64,000 nt of DNA from Pseudomonas citronellolis (GTDB lineage: Bacteria > Pseudomonadota > Gammaproteobacteria > Pseudomonadales > Pseudomonadaceae). Within the stretch, counting starts at the first letter, position 1. Each line of letters begins with the position of its first letter. The stretch lies in the NCBI RefSeq assembly GCF_900112375.1, contig NZ_FOLS01000006.1, positions 171,508 through 235,507 on the forward strand. The letters are read 5' to 3'. The notes beneath the pieces were generated by a model, which was not told the origin of the DNA, did not search any database, and was given only the letters and a program-made list of their open reading frames with translations. The position numbers were made by a program, and so were the translations under genes. Of the stretch, positions 14,933-24,855 are shown one piece after another.

Positions 14933-16588
14933 ATGTCCGACCTCCCCGCCCGCAATGGCGGCCAGATCCTCGTCGAAGCCCTGCTGCGCAACGCGGTGGA
15001 CACCGTCTACTGCATCCCCGGCGAAAGCTACCTGCCGGTGCTCGACGCCCTGCACGACGCGCGTTCGATCCGCACCATCGTCACCCGCCACGAAGGCGCC
15101 GCCTCGAACATGGCCGACGCCTACGGCAAGCTCACCGGGCGCCCGGGCATCTGCTTCGTCACCCGCGGGCCGGGCGCCACCCACGCGGCCAACGGCGTGC
15201 ACACGGCGAAACAGGACTCCACGCCGATGATCCTCTTCGTCGGCCAGGTGGAAAGCGCCTTCAAGGGCCGCGAGGCGTTCCAGGAGGTGGACTACCGGCA
15301 GATGTTCGGCGGCCTGGCCAAATGGGCCACGGAGATCGACGACATCCAGCGCATCCCCGAGGTGGTCGCCCAGGCCTTCGCCGTGGCCCAGTCCGGCCGC
15401 CCCGGCCCGGTGGTGGTCGCCCTGCCGGAGGAAGTGCTGTTCGGCACCGCGCAGGTGGCGGACGCGCCCGCCCCGCGCATCCCGCAGGTCGCCCCGCCGC
15501 TGGCCGCGCTGGAGGAGCTGCGCAGCCTGCTCGCCCGCGCCCGCAAGCCGCTGCTGGTGATCGGCGGCACCGGCTGGGACGATGCCGGGCGCCGCGCCCT
15601 GCAACGCTTCGCCCGGGCCAATGAACTGCCGGTGGTGGCCTCGTTCCGCCGCCAGGACCTGTACGACAACCGCGACGAGCAGTACGTCGGCCAGCTCGGC
15701 TTCGGCGCCTCGCCCAAGCTCGCCGCGCGGGTGCAGGGGGCCGACCTGCTGCTGGTGCTCGGCTCGCGCCTGAGCGAGACGCCCAGCGCCGGCTACACCC
15801 TGGTGCGCAGCCCGAAACCCGGGCAGACGTTGATCCACGTCCACCCCGACGCCAGCGAGCTGGGCCGCGTCTACCAGGCCGACCTGCCGATCCAGGCCAG
15901 CCTGCCGGCTATGGCCGCCGCCCTCGACGCCCTGGCGCCCCTGGAAAACCGTCCCTGGGCCGAGTGGACCGCCGAGGCCCGCGCCGACTACCTGGCCTAC
16001 TCCACCCCGCCGGCCAGCCCCGCCGAACTGCAGGGCGTGGACCTGGCCGCGGTGGTCGGCCACCTCGCCGAAACCCTTCCCGAAGACGCGGTCATCAGCA
16101 ACGGCGCCGGCAACTACGCCGTCTGGGTGCACCGCTTCTACCGCTACCGCGCCGCCCGCAGCCAGCTGGCACCCACCAACGGCGCCATGGGCTACGGCTT
16201 CCCCGCCGCCATCGCCGCCAAGCTGCGCGAGCCGCAGCGCGAGGTGGTGTGCTTCGCCGGCGACGGCTGCTTCATGATGTACCCGCAGGAACTGGCCACC
16301 GCCGTGCAGTTCGGCGCCGCGCTGATCGTCATCGTGGTCAACAACGGCATGCTCGGCACCATCCGCATGCACCAGGAACGCGAGTACCCGGGGCGCGTCT
16401 CGGCCACCGAACTGCACAACCCGGACTTCGCCGCCCTGGCCCGGGCCTTCGGCGCCCACGGCGAGTTGGTCGAGCGCACCGAGGACTTCGCCGCCGCCTT
16501 CCAGCGCGCCCAGGCCTGCGGCAAGCCGGCGCTGATCGAGCTGCGCACCGACCCACGGCAGATCACCCCGGTGGCGCGGCTTTCCTGA
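14933..16588 (+). CDS. Thiamine-pyrophosphate enzyme, acetolactate-synthase-like
   Basis: 551 residues. The pyrimidine-binding domain carries the catalytic Glu54 in RHEGAASNMADAYGK. A central Rossmann-like domain (about 190-320) follows. The PP domain has the GDG-N motif GDGCFMMYPQELATAVQFG followed by NNG near residue 442-470. It belongs to the IlvB/benzoylformate-decarboxylase superfamily, but no ilvH partner is adjacent, so branched-chain synthesis is not implied. Decarboxylation of a 2-oxoacid is a family-level inference. The ATG has AGGAG ten bases upstream. The transporter gene 94 bp downstream may be linked. Confidence 0.85.
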   Translation: MSDLPARNGGQILVEALLRNAVDTVYCIPGESYLPVLDALHDARSIRTIVTRHEGAASNMADAYGKLTGRPGICFVTRGPGATHAANGVHTAKQDSTPMILFVGQVESAFKGREAFQEVDYRQMFGGLAKWATEIDDIQRIPEVVAQAFAVAQSGRPGPVVVALPEEVLFGTAQVADAPAPRIPQVAPPLAALEELRSLLARARKPLLVIGGTGWDDAGRRALQRFARANELPVVASFRRQDLYDNRDEQYVGQLGFGASPKLAARVQGADLLLVLGSRLSETPSAGYTLVRSPKPGQTLIHVHPDASELGRVYQADLPIQASLPAMAAALDALAPLENRPWAEWTAEARADYLAYSTPPASPAELQGVDLAAVVGHLAETLPEDAVISNGAGNYAVWVHRFYRYRAARSQLAPTNGAMGYGFPAAIAAKLREPQREVVCFAGDGCFMMYPQELATAVQFGAALIVIVVNNGMLGTIRMHQEREYPGRVSATELHNPDFAALARAFGAHGELVERTEDFAAAFQRAQACGKPALIELRTDPRQITPVARLS

Positions 16589-16682
16589 AAACTGCGGGAG
16601 GCTTCGCTAAGCTGCATCGGATCAAGGCATTGCGCCCGTCGCCTGGGCACAATGCCCGCCGATTCGCCGGCTAAGGAAGCGC

Positions 16683-18515
16683 ATGAATCCGCAACTGCTC
16701 TGGGTCCTGTTCCTGCTCGCCACCGCGGTGGCACTGTTCGTCGTCAACCGGCCGCGCATGGACGTGGTCGCCCTGCTGGCCATGGTGGCCCTGCCGCTGA
16801 GCGGCGTGCTCAGCGTGCAGGAAGCCCTGGCCGGCTTCGCCGACCCCAGCGTGGTGCTGATCGCCGCGCTCTTCATCATCGGCGAGGGCCTGGTGCGCAC
16901 CGGCGTGGCCTACCGCATCGGCGAGTGGCTGACGCACAAGGCCGGCAGCGACGAGACGCGCCTGCTGGTGCTGCTGATGCTGGCGGTGGCCGGGCTGGGC
17001 TCGGTGATGAGCTCCACCGGGGTGGTGGCGATCTTCATCCCGGTGGTGCTCAGCGTCGCCGGGCGCCTGAACGTCTCGCCGGCGCGGCTGATGATGCCGC
17101 TGAGCTTCGCCGGGCTGATCAGCGGCATGCTCACCCTGGTGGCCACGCCGCCGAACATGGTGGTGCACAGCGAACTGGTGCGCGAGGGCGAGCCGGGCTT
17201 CGGCTTCTTCAGCTTCACCCCCATCGGCCTGGTGATCCTGGTCCTGGGCGTGGCCTACATGCTGGTGGCCCGGCGCTGGCTCGGCGACAACCACGACGGC
17301 CCCGGCAACGCCGCGCAACGCCGCTCGCTGCGCGACCTGATCCGCGACTACCAGCTGGCCGGGCGCGAACGCCGGCTGCGCATCCGCCCCGACTCCACGC
17401 TGGCCGGCATGACCCTCGGCGACGTCCAGCTGCGCACCGAGCGCGGCACCAACGTGATCGCCATCGAGCGCCTGGCGCGCTTCCGCCTGAAGATCCTCAG
17501 CCCCGGCGCCGACGTGGTGCTGCAGGTCGGCGACGTGCTGCTGGTGGACATCTACCAGCCGGGCATCGACCTGCTCGCCCTCTACCACGAATACGGCCTG
17601 GAGCCGCTGAGCCTGCACGGCGACTACTTCACCGAGCGCGCCCACGAGGTGGGCATGGCCGAGGTGACGCTGCCGCCGGAATCCGCGCTGCTGGGCAAGA
17701 GCATCCTGCAGCTGGGCTTCCGCAGCCAGTACGGGCTCAACGTGGTGGGCCTGCGGCGCAACCGCGAAGCCGTGGTCGACGGCCTGCTGGACGCCAAGCT
17801 GAAGGTCGGCGACACCCTGCTGGTGGTGGGCGCCTGGAAGGACATCCGCCAGCTCCAGGGCCAGGGCCGCGACTTCCTGGTGCTGAGCCTGCCGGCGGAG
17901 GTGGACGAGGCCGCGCCGGCAGCCAGCCAGGCGCCCCACGCGTTGCTGAGCCTGGGGGTGATGGTGCTGCTGATGGTCAGCGGCCTGGTGCCCAACGTGC
18001 TGGCCGCGCTGATCGCCTGCCTGCTGATGGGCGCCTTCCGCTGCATCGACATGGACAGCGCCTACCGCGCCATCCACTGGCAGAGCCTGGTGCTGATCGT
18101 CGGCATGCTGCCCTTCGCCCTGGCCCTGCAGAAGACCGGCGGCATCGACCTGGCGGTGCGGGCCCTGGTGGCGGCCCTGGGCGGCGCCGGGCCCTACCTG
18201 ATCCTCGCCAGCCTGTTCCTGCTCACCGCGCTGATCGGCCTGTTCATCTCCAACACCGCCACCGCCGTGCTCATGGCGCCGGTGGCCATCGCCACCGCCA
18301 GGGCCCTGGGCGCCCAGCCGGAACCCTTCGCCATGATAGTCGCGCTGGCCGCCTCGGCGGCCTTCATGACGCCCATCTCCTCGCCGGTGAACACCCTGGT
18401 GCTGGGCCCCGGGCACTACCGCTTCGGCGATTTCGTCAGGGTCGGGGTGCCCTTCACTCTGCTGGTGATGATCGTCAGCGTGTTGCTGGTACCCTGGCTG
18501 CTGCCGCTGCATTGA
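16683..18515 (+). CDS. SLC13-family transporter with TrkA-C (RCK_C) domains
   Basis: 610 residues. N-terminal TM helices (about 5-185) contain the first SLC13 repeat with [16 protein letters not shown] cytoplasmic insert (about 205-415) has two TrkA-C-like modules ([19 protein letters not shown] and [19 protein letters not shown]). The second TM half (about 420-608) carries [15 protein letters not shown], the SLC13 carboxylate-site signature. It probably imports an organic anion or sulfate. It overlaps nothing and lies 17 bp before the small regulator-like gene. Confidence 0.88.
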   Translation: MNPQLLWVLFLLATAVALFVVNRPRMDVVALLAMVALPLSGVLSVQEALAGFADPSVVLIAALFIIGEGLVRTGVAYRIGEWLTHKAGSDETRLLVLLMLAVAGLGSVMSSTGVVAIFIPVVLSVAGRLNVSPARLMMPLSFAGLISGMLTLVATPPNMVVHSELVREGEPGFGFFSFTPIGLVILVLGVAYMLVARRWLGDNHDGPGNAAQRRSLRDLIRDYQLAGRERRLRIRPDSTLAGMTLGDVQLRTERGTNVIAIERLARFRLKILSPGADVVLQVGDVLLVDIYQPGIDLLALYHEYGLEPLSLHGDYFTERAHEVGMAEVTLPPESALLGKSILQLGFRSQYGLNVVGLRRNREAVVDGLLDAKLKVGDTLLVVGAWKDIRQLQGQGRDFLVLSLPAEVDEAAPAASQAPHALLSLGVMVLLMVSGLVPNVLAALIACLLMGAFRCIDMDSAYRAIHWQSLVLIVGMLPFALALQKTGGIDLAVRALVAALGGAGPYLILASLFLLTALIGLFISNTATAVLMAPVAIATARALGAQPEPFAMIVALAASAAFMTPISSPVNTLVLGPGHYRFGDFVRVGVPFTLLVMIVSVLLVPWLLPLH

Positions 18516-18532
18516 CCGAACAAGGAAAGCCC

Positions 18533-18829
18533 ATGGAAGTGAGCAAGACCAAGAGCAGTTTCTACCGCCGCCTGTACGTCGCCTGGCTGGTGCACAGCGG
18601 CCAGGCCAGCAGCGTGCCGGCGCTGATGGAAGCCACCGGCATGCCCCGGCGCACCGCCCAGGACACCCTGGCGGCGCTGGCCGACCTGGACATCGACTGC
18701 GTGTTCGAACAGCACGCCGGCGAGCGCAACAACGCCGGGCACTACCGCATCCGCGACTGGGGCGCCATCGACCCGCGCTGGATCGAGGCGAACCTGGCGA
18801 AGATCAAGGCGACTCTGGAATACCCCTGA
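18533..18829 (+). CDS. Small winged-helix protein
   Basis: 98 residues, ATG at 18533 with AAGGAAA upstream. The sequence reads as a compact winged helix: helices around 8-21, the recognition region PALMEATGMPRRTAQDTLAA (about 29-48) and a beta wing with HAGERNNAGHYRIRDWG. It resembles the HTH_43-type domain I recall from gammaproteobacteria. It lies 17 bp after the SLC13 gene, so it is probably co-transcribed and may regulate or simply accompany it. Confidence 0.75.
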   Translation: MEVSKTKSSFYRRLYVAWLVHSGQASSVPALMEATGMPRRTAQDTLAALADLDIDCVFEQHAGERNNAGHYRIRDWGAIDPRWIEANLAKIKATLEYP

Positions 18830-18837
18830 ATCCGCCT

Positions 18838-19411
18838 TGTAGGAGCGGACCTTGTCCGCGATAGCCGGACATATCGGCGCGATTCGCGGATGAGATCCGC
18901 TCCTACGCCGCCCCACCTGCGCCATTCCCCTGTAGGAGCGCACCCTGCGCGCGAATCGCGGGCAGGGCCCGCTCCTACAGGTTGCCTGGAGACATGGCAT
19001 TCCTAACCGGAGCGGACCTTGTCCGCGATAGCCGGACATATCGGCGCGATTCGCGGATGAGATCCGCTCCTACGCCGCCCCACCTGCGCCATTCCCCTGT
19101 AGGAGCGCACCCTGCGCGCGAATCGCGGGCAGGGCCCGCTCCTACAGGTTGCCTGGAGACATGGCATTCCTAACCGGAGCGGACCTTGTCCGCGATAGCC
19201 GGACGTCCCGGTGCGGTTCGCGGATAAGATCCGCTCCTACGCCGCCCCACCCACGCCATTCCCCTGTAGGAGCGCGCCCTGCGCGCGAATCGCGGGCAGG
19301 GCCCGCTCCTGCAGGTTGCCTGGAGACATGGCATTCCTAACCGTAGGAGCGGACCTTGTCCGCGATAGCCGGACGTCCCGGAGCGGTTCGCGGATGAGAT
19401 CCGCTCCTACG
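18838..19411. repeat. Tandem REP array, 167-bp period
   Basis: Equivalent points occur at 18842, 19009, 19176 and 19346. Each unit holds a REP pair (GGAGCGGACCTTGTCCGCG through GATCCGCTCCTAC), a second REP (TGTAGGAGCGC to CCCGCTCCTACAGG) and the tail TTGCCTGGAGACATGGCATT. Units at 19009 and 19176 share a 3-bp loss (GTA) at their first base positions. This fills the 644-bp gap before rlmF, whose promoter must lie within or just after it. Confidence 0.93.
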
Positions 19412-19473
19412 AGAAGCAGAAGGCGCGCTTCTGTGGGAAAATCGCCCTCCGCTCCCCTGCCCTGCCGCCCGCC

Positions 19474-20457
19474 ATGCCCAAGCCGCCGAAACGCCCCGCC
19501 AAGCCGCAACCGCTGCGCGATCCCGCCGCGAAGAAGCCCGACCTGCTGCACCCGCGCAACCGCCACCAGGGGCGCTACGACTTTCCCAGCCTGATCGCCG
19601 CCAGCCCCGAGCTGGGCGAATACGTCATCACCAACCCCTACGGCAAGCCCAGCATCGACTTCGCCGACCCGCAGGCGGTACGGGTGTTCAACCGCGCGCT
19701 GCTCAAGGCGCAGTACGGCATCGGCCACTGGGAAATCCCCGCCGACTTCCTCTGCCCGCCGATCCCCGGCCGCGCCGACTATGTGCACTACCTGGCCGAC
19801 CTGCTGGCCGAGGACAACGAAGGCCGCGTGCCGCGCGGGCCCGGCGTGCGGGTGCTGGACATCGGCGTCGGCGCCAACTGCATCTACCCGCTGATCGGCC
19901 ACCGCGACTATGGCTGGCGCTTCCTCGGCGCCGACATCGAGCCCGCAGCCCTGGCCTCGGCGCGCAACATAGTGCAGGGCAACCCGGGCCTGGCCGAGGC
20001 CATCGAGCTGCGCCAGCAGAGCGAGCCGCAGCACATCTTCCACGGCCTGCTGCACGCCGACGAACGCTTCCACGCCAGCCTGTGCAACCCGCCGTTCCAC
20101 GCCTCCCCCGAGGAGGCCCGCGCCGGCAGCCGGCGCAAGTGGAAGAACCTCGGCAAGCTCGACCCCTCGCGCAAGCTGCCGCTGCTGAACTTCGGCGGGC
20201 AGAGCAACGAGCTGTGGTGCGAAGGCGGCGAGATCGCCTTCCTCAAGCGCATGGCCAGCGAGAGCCGCGAAGTGGCGCAGCAGGTGCAGTGGTTCAGCTC
20301 GCTGGTGTCCAAGGCCGGCAACCTCGACGACTTCCGCCGCGCCCTGAAGAAGGCCGGCGCGCTGCAGGTGCGCACCCTGGACATGGCCCAGGGGCAGAAG
20401 CAGAGCCGCTTCGTCGCCTGGACCTTCCAGAGCGACGAACAACGCCGCAGCGCCTGA
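19474..20457 (+). CDS. rlmF: 23S rRNA adenine-1618 N6-methyltransferase RlmF
   Basis: 327 residues. After a basic N-terminal tail the family hallmark [16 protein letters not shown] appears (about 26-41). The SAM-binding motif [16 protein letters not shown] is at about 128-143 and the methyltransferase motif CNPPFH at about 203-208. It methylates A1618 of 23S rRNA using S-adenosylmethionine. Length and motif order match the E. coli YbiN family. Converges with the MFS gene, with adjacent stops. Confidence 0.95.
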   Translation: MPKPPKRPAKPQPLRDPAAKKPDLLHPRNRHQGRYDFPSLIAASPELGEYVITNPYGKPSIDFADPQAVRVFNRALLKAQYGIGHWEIPADFLCPPIPGRADYVHYLADLLAEDNEGRVPRGPGVRVLDIGVGANCIYPLIGHRDYGWRFLGADIEPAALASARNIVQGNPGLAEAIELRQQSEPQHIFHGLLHADERFHASLCNPPFHASPEEARAGSRRKWKNLGKLDPSRKLPLLNFGGQSNELWCEGGEIAFLKRMASESREVAQQVQWFSSLVSKAGNLDDFRRALKKAGALQVRTLDMAQGQKQSRFVAWTFQSDEQRRSA

Positions 20458-21993
20458 TCAGGCCTCGGCGGCCAGCGCCGGGCTGCGGGCGCGATCCAGC
20501 AGCAGGAACACCAGCACCGCCACCAGCGCGGTGATCCCGGCGAGCACCTGCAACACGCGGCCGAAGGCCGCCACATAGTCCGCGCGCAATTGCTCCACGG
20601 CCAGTTGCGGAGCCCCGGCCGCGGCCGCCGCCAGGTTGCCGATGGCCAACTGGTTGGCGGTGGCCAGGCGCAGCTCGGCCGACAAGCCCGGCGCCTGCAA
20701 CTGGGCGGCCAGCAAGGTCGCCAGCAGCGCGCCGACCACCGCGATGGCCACGCCGTCGGCGGACACCCGCACGGTATTGAAGATGCCGGTCGCCATGCCG
20801 GCGCGCTCCGGCTCCACCACGCTCACCGCCAGGCCGTCCATCAGCCCCCAGGGCAGGCCGATGCCCACGCCGATGCACAGCAGCGGCAGCCCCAGCGGCA
20901 GGTCGCCGGCCAGGTTGCGGGCCAGCCACAGCAGCCCGCCGGCCACCACCAGCAGGCCCAGCGCCGACAGCCCGCCGGCGCTGAAATGGCGCGCCAGCAG
21001 CGCCGCCAGGAAAGGCACCAGGAGCAGCGGCGCGGACAGCGCCAGCAGCGTCCAGCCGGCCTGCACCGCGCTCTGCCCCTCGATGCCGATGAAGCGCCCC
21101 GGCAACAGCACAATCAGCACCACATAGGCGAAGGCCGGCGAGGCGGCCAGCAGCTGCACGCCGACGAAGCGCCACTGGCGGAACAGCGAGAGGTCCAGCA
21201 TCGGTTGCGCCGCGCGCCGCTCCACGCGGACGAACAGCGCCAGCAGCGCCACGCTGGCCAGCAACCAGGCAGACACCGCAGGGCTGCTCCAGCCACGCTC
21301 CGGCGCCAACAGCAGGCCATAGGTGAAGGCACAAAGAGCGGCGGTGAAACTCAGCGCGCCCGGCCAATCCAGGCCGAGCGCCCGCGGGTCGCGGCTCTCC
21401 CGGCAATAGCGCATGACCAGGGGGATGGACGCGAGCCCGCAGGCCGCCGGCAGCAGGAACACCCAGCGCCAGCCCGGGCCGTCGGTGAGCCAGCCGGCCA
21501 GCAGCGGGCCGAACGCCAGGCCCACGCCGAAGGTGGTGCCGAGCAGGCTGAACACCCGCGTGCGCAGCGGGCCCTGGAACACCTGGGCCAGCGCCGCCAT
21601 GGCCGCGGCGAACGCCGCCGAGCCACCGACGCCTTGAGCCACACGCAGCACGTCCAGCACCGGTACCGAACCGGCGAGCGGGATCGCCAGGGTGGTCAGG
21701 GCGAACAGCCACAGGCCGAGCAGCCAGACGCGCCGGCGCCCATAGACGTCGGCCAGGCTGCCGGCGGCCATCATGGCCGCGCCATAGGCCAGCACGTAGC
21801 CGTTGACGATCCAGTTGAGCGCCACCGCCGAGCCGCCCAGCTCTTGGCTGATCGCCGGCAGCACCACGGCCGGGCCGGTGAAGCACAGCGGGATGAGCAC
21901 GGCAGTGAAGCTGGCCGCCAGCAGCAGGAGCCAGCGCGAGGCGGCCGGAGGTGCGCCGACGTCATCGGTTCGGGAAGATCGGGAAAGGGTCAT
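20458..21993 (-). CDS. MFS drug-type exporter (DHA2-like, 14 TM)
   Basis: 511 residues from the ATG at 21993; an in-frame start at 22041 would extend into the divergent promoter. About 14 hydrophobic helices are visible, with motif A-like GSLADVYGRRRVW after helix 2 and motif C-like GTTFGVGLAFGPLLAGW in helix 5. These fit the EmrB/QacA-type 14-TM proton-driven exporters. The substrate is unknown. The divergent LysR gene probably regulates it. Confidence 0.88.
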   Translation of the reverse strand: MTLSRSSRTDDVGAPPAASRWLLLLAASFTAVLIPLCFTGPAVVLPAISQELGGSAVALNWIVNGYVLAYGAAMMAAGSLADVYGRRRVWLLGLWLFALTTLAIPLAGSVPVLDVLRVAQGVGGSAAFAAAMAALAQVFQGPLRTRVFSLLGTTFGVGLAFGPLLAGWLTDGPGWRWVFLLPAACGLASIPLVMRYCRESRDPRALGLDWPGALSFTAALCAFTYGLLLAPERGWSSPAVSAWLLASVALLALFVRVERRAAQPMLDLSLFRQWRFVGVQLLAASPAFAYVVLIVLLPGRFIGIEGQSAVQAGWTLLALSAPLLLVPFLAALLARHFSAGGLSALGLLVVAGGLLWLARNLAGDLPLGLPLLCIGVGIGLPWGLMDGLAVSVVEPERAGMATGIFNTVRVSADGVAIAVVGALLATLLAAQLQAPGLSAELRLATANQLAIGNLAAAAAGAPQLAVEQLRADYVAAFGRVLQVLAGITALVAVLVFLLLDRARSPALAAEA

Positions 21994-22081
21994 GGCAGGT
22001 CCGTCGTTGAGCCAGGGGAACACCCGACGCACGCTAACCATCCCGGCATTGCGGAAAAACCGGCTAGGATTCCGAACATAA

Positions 22082-22097
22082 CGGACTTATCTGTCCG
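22082..22097. promoter_or_regulatory. Candidate LysR-type operator
   Basis: The interrupted palindrome CGGAC-N6-GTCCG lies in the 162-bp gap between the divergent MFS and LysR genes, where LysR regulators usually bind. The match is structural only; no footprint family is claimed. Confidence 0.4.
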
Positions 22098-22155
22098 CAA
22101 TCCTTCGCGAGCGCCGCCGCACAATGGACGCACGCCCAACCCAAGGTGCTACGCC

Positions 22156-23046
22156 ATGGATAGCCTCAACGGCCTGCGGGTCTTCCTGCAGGTCGCCGAA
22201 ACCCTCAGCTTCGCCCAGGCCGCGCGCCTGCTCGGCCTCTCCGCTTCTGCAGTGGGCAAGAGCGTCGCGCGCCTGGAGGAACGCCTGGGCGTACGCCTGT
22301 TCCACCGCAGCACGCGCAGCCTCAGCCTGAGCAACGAAGGCCTGCTGTTCCTCGAACGCTGCCGCCGCGTGCTCGACGAACTGGCGGCGGCGGAACAGGA
22401 ACTGGCCCAGGCCACCCAGCAGGCCCGCGGCCGCCTGAAGATCAGCATGCCGCTGGTCAGCGGGCTGTTCCCCCAGGTGCTCCCGGAGTTCATGCGCTGC
22501 TACCCGCGCATCCAGCTGGACATCGACTTCACCGACCGCCTGGTGGACGTCATCGAGGAAGGCTTCGACCTGGTGGTGCGCAGCGGCGAGCTGCGCGACT
22601 CGCGGCTCAAGGCGCGCCAGCTGGGCGACTTCCACCTGCTGCTGGTGGCCGCGCCGGCCTACCTGCGCCAGTACGGCACGCCCCGGCGCCCCGCCGACCT
22701 GGCCGGGCACCTGTGCCTGCACTACCGCTTCCCGAGCACCGGCAAGCTGCAGAAGTGGCCGCTGCGCCTGGCGCCGGGCGAGGCGGAACCGCGCCTGGAC
22801 GGCGGCCTCACCTGCAACACCGCCGACACCCTGATCAGCGTCGCCGGCCAGGGCATGGGCATCGCCTGCCTGCCGGACTTCGCCGTGCGCGGCGCGCTGG
22901 CCGACGGCAGCCTGGTGCAGGTGCTGGCCGAGCACAGCGAACACCAGGGCAGCTTCCACGCGCTGTGGCCGGCCGGGCGGCGCATGCCGCTGAAGCTGCG
23001 GGTGTTCCTCGACTTCCTCGGCGACCGCCTGTTCGCCGCGCGCTGA
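22156..23046 (+). CDS. LysR-family transcriptional regulator
   Basis: 296 residues. The N-terminal winged HTH (about 1-60) reads MDSLNGLRVFLQVAETLSFA and on to VGKSVARLEERLGVRLFHRS, typical of LysR proteins. A linker helix precedes the periplasmic-binding-type effector domain (about 90-294). It is divergent from the MFS exporter and likely controls it and itself. The effector is unknown. Confidence 0.93.
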   Translation: MDSLNGLRVFLQVAETLSFAQAARLLGLSASAVGKSVARLEERLGVRLFHRSTRSLSLSNEGLLFLERCRRVLDELAAAEQELAQATQQARGRLKISMPLVSGLFPQVLPEFMRCYPRIQLDIDFTDRLVDVIEEGFDLVVRSGELRDSRLKARQLGDFHLLLVAAPAYLRQYGTPRRPADLAGHLCLHYRFPSTGKLQKWPLRLAPGEAEPRLDGGLTCNTADTLISVAGQGMGIACLPDFAVRGALADGSLVQVLAEHSEHQGSFHALWPAGRRMPLKLRVFLDFLGDRLFAAR

Positions 23047-23053
23047 ACCGCCG

Positions 23054-23596
23054 TCAGCGGATGAACTCGCGGCTGACGGCGCGGAAGGTCTCGCTGCCGG
23101 CGCGCTCCAGCCATTCGAAGGCGACCATCTCGCGGTTGACGATCACCGCGCCGGCCTGGCGCATGCGCTCCAGGGCCAGGGCCTTGTCCTCCGGGCGCCG
23201 CGAGCCGACCGCCTCGGCCACCACATAGACCTCGCGGTCCTCGGCCAGCAGGCCGAGCACGGTCTGCAGCACGCAGACATGGGCCTCGGTGCCGCACACC
23301 ACGAACTGCCGGCGCTCGCCGCCGGGCAGTTGCAGCAGGCCCGGGTCGGCCACCGCGGAGAAGGCGATCTTCTCCAGGATGGACTCGGCCGGCAGATGTT
23401 CACGCAACTGCGCCAGGGTCGGGCCCAGGCCCTTGCTGTACTGCTCCGTGGCCAGCACCGGCACGCCTAGGCGCTGCGCCACGGCCAGCAGCCAGGCGCT
23501 GTGCTGCAGCAGCGCCTCGGCGTCGTGGATGGCGGGGAACAGGCGTTCCTGGATGTCGATGAGGAGGAGGGTCGAGGTGGGGGCGTGGAGCAGCAT
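23054..23596 (-). CDS. Isochorismatase-family cysteine hydrolase
   Basis: 180 residues, AGGAGA seven bases before the ATG. The cysteine-hydrolase triad is visible: Asp14 in LLLIDIQERL, Lys76 in ILEKIAF and Cys108 in CGTEAHVCVLQT. The length fits YcaC/nicotinamidase-like members, which cleave amides or vinyl ethers. The true substrate is unknown. It converges with the LysR gene, ending 7 bp from it. Confidence 0.9.
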   Translation of the reverse strand: MLLHAPTSTLLLIDIQERLFPAIHDAEALLQHSAWLLAVAQRLGVPVLATEQYSKGLGPTLAQLREHLPAESILEKIAFSAVADPGLLQLPGGERRQFVVCGTEAHVCVLQTVLGLLAEDREVYVVAEAVGSRRPEDKALALERMRQAGAVIVNREMVAFEWLERAGSETFRAVSREFIR

Positions 23597-23727
23597 GGGG
23601 GAGTCTCCTGGGGTGGTTCTTCTTTTTCGGCTTGCGGTGAGGGGGTGTCAACCGGGAAAGCTGGTCGACACAAACGCAGGGAAGAGAATGAGCGAAGGTG
23701 AAGCGCTGGAGCGGCGTCGAAGTTCGC

Positions 23728-23889
23728 TCCCTCTCCCCAGCCCTCTCCCTGAAGGGAGAGGGGGCCGTTGGGCAGACGCTGATGTTTTGGAGTCAGCCGG
23801 CTAGCACAGAGACTGCCGGCTGAAACCAAGCCTTTTCTCGGCACGGACAAGCCCCCTCTCCCTTCAGGGAGAGGGCTGGGGAGAGGGAG
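23728..23889. repeat. Inverted pair of CCCTCTCCC/GGGAGAGGG palindromes
   Basis: Two copies of the CTCTCCC-TGAA-GGGAGAG-type palindrome face each other (about 23728-23765 and 23852-23889) in the 382-bp gap between the isochorismatase and dps genes. The rest of the gap shows no gene. Confidence 0.8.
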
Positions 23890-23930
23890 CCACACCCACA
23901 AGCCGCGCCGAAACCTCCCCCCGCACCAAA

Positions 23931-23956
23931 GAAAAAGGCCCCTGCAAAAGGGGCCC
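23931..23956 (-). terminator. Rho-independent terminator of the Dps gene
   Basis: Read on the minus strand: GGCCCC, a seven-base loop, GGGGCC and a TTTTT tract, 23 bp after the Dps stop. Confidence 0.88.
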
Positions 23957-23978
23957 TCCTCTCTTCAGCCATGCACCC

Positions 23979-24665
23979 TCAATGCCCCGTCACATCCCCG
24001 CGGCGGCTGGTCTCGAAGAGGAACCAGGTGCGCTGCTCGGTCTCGTCGATCCAGTTCTCGATGAGGCTGGCGGTGGCGATGTCGTGGTACTCGTCGCACA
24101 GGTCATGGACCTCGCGCATGTAGGCGGTCAGCGACTTGTTGTCTTCCTGCAGCTCGGCCAGCATGTCCAGCGGCTGGACGAACTCGGCGTCGTTGTCGGC
24201 GATGCGCTTGATGCGGCCGATGTGGCCGATGGAGCGGATAGTGTTGCCGCCGATCTTGCGCACGCGCTCGGCGATCGGGTCGGTCATGGCGAAGATTTCG
24301 GTGGCCTGGTCGTCCAGCAGCAGGTGGTAGTCGCGGAAGTGCGGGCCGCTCACGTGCCAGTGGAAGTTCTTGGTCTTCAGGTACAGGGCGAAGACGTCGG
24401 CCAGCAGGCGGCTCAGGGCCGCGCTGAGGTCGCGGGTGGCGTCCTTGGACAGGTCCGACGGGGTCGCCAGGGCCGGTGCGCGGCGCGGTGCCGGCTTGGC
24501 CGCGGCGGCGGGTTTGGCGGCAACTGCCGGCTTGGCGGCGGGTTTCTTCGCTGCCGGCTTCTTCGCCGCGGCAGGTTTGGCTGCCGCGGGTTTGGCGGCG
24601 GCCGGCTTGCTGGCAGCGGTCTTGGGTGCAGCGGGTTTCTTCGCAGTGGCTGCGGGTTTCTTCAT
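23979..24665 (-). CDS. Dps-family ferritin with Lys/Ala/Pro histone-like N-terminal tail
   Basis: 228 residues from the ATG at 24665 (GAGGTGA six bases upstream). Residues 1 to about 75 are low-complexity repeats of the AAKPAAAKP and KKPAAKKPA type, resembling AlgP or histone H1 tails. Residues about 80-228 form a Dps/ferritin four-helix bundle with the ferroxidase region NFHWHVSGPHFRDYHLLLDD and the partner TDPIAERVRKIGG. Dps proteins oxidise iron and protect DNA. The tail should add strong DNA binding. Confidence 0.9.
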   Translation of the reverse strand: MKKPAATAKKPAAPKTAASKPAAAKPAAAKPAAAKKPAAKKPAAKPAVAAKPAAAAKPAPRRAPALATPSDLSKDATRDLSAALSRLLADVFALYLKTKNFHWHVSGPHFRDYHLLLDDQATEIFAMTDPIAERVRKIGGNTIRSIGHIGRIKRIADNDAEFVQPLDMLAELQEDNKSLTAYMREVHDLCDEYHDIATASLIENWIDETEQRTWFLFETSRRGDVTGH

Positions 24666-24855
24666 CTCGATCACCTCAAGGGGTCTTGTGGATGCCGCCC
24701 CTGTGCGTGCCGAAACTGGCGGTCCGGGACGAGCCTGACGCACTCCCTGCGTGTTCCTCTCATGGCCAAGAGTGCGCTCTTGAGCCTACCTCGCCGCGCT
24801 TCGATTGCAAGTCGTCGCGCCGCCCAACGTGCGGCGCAATGACGCCGGGCAAGAT

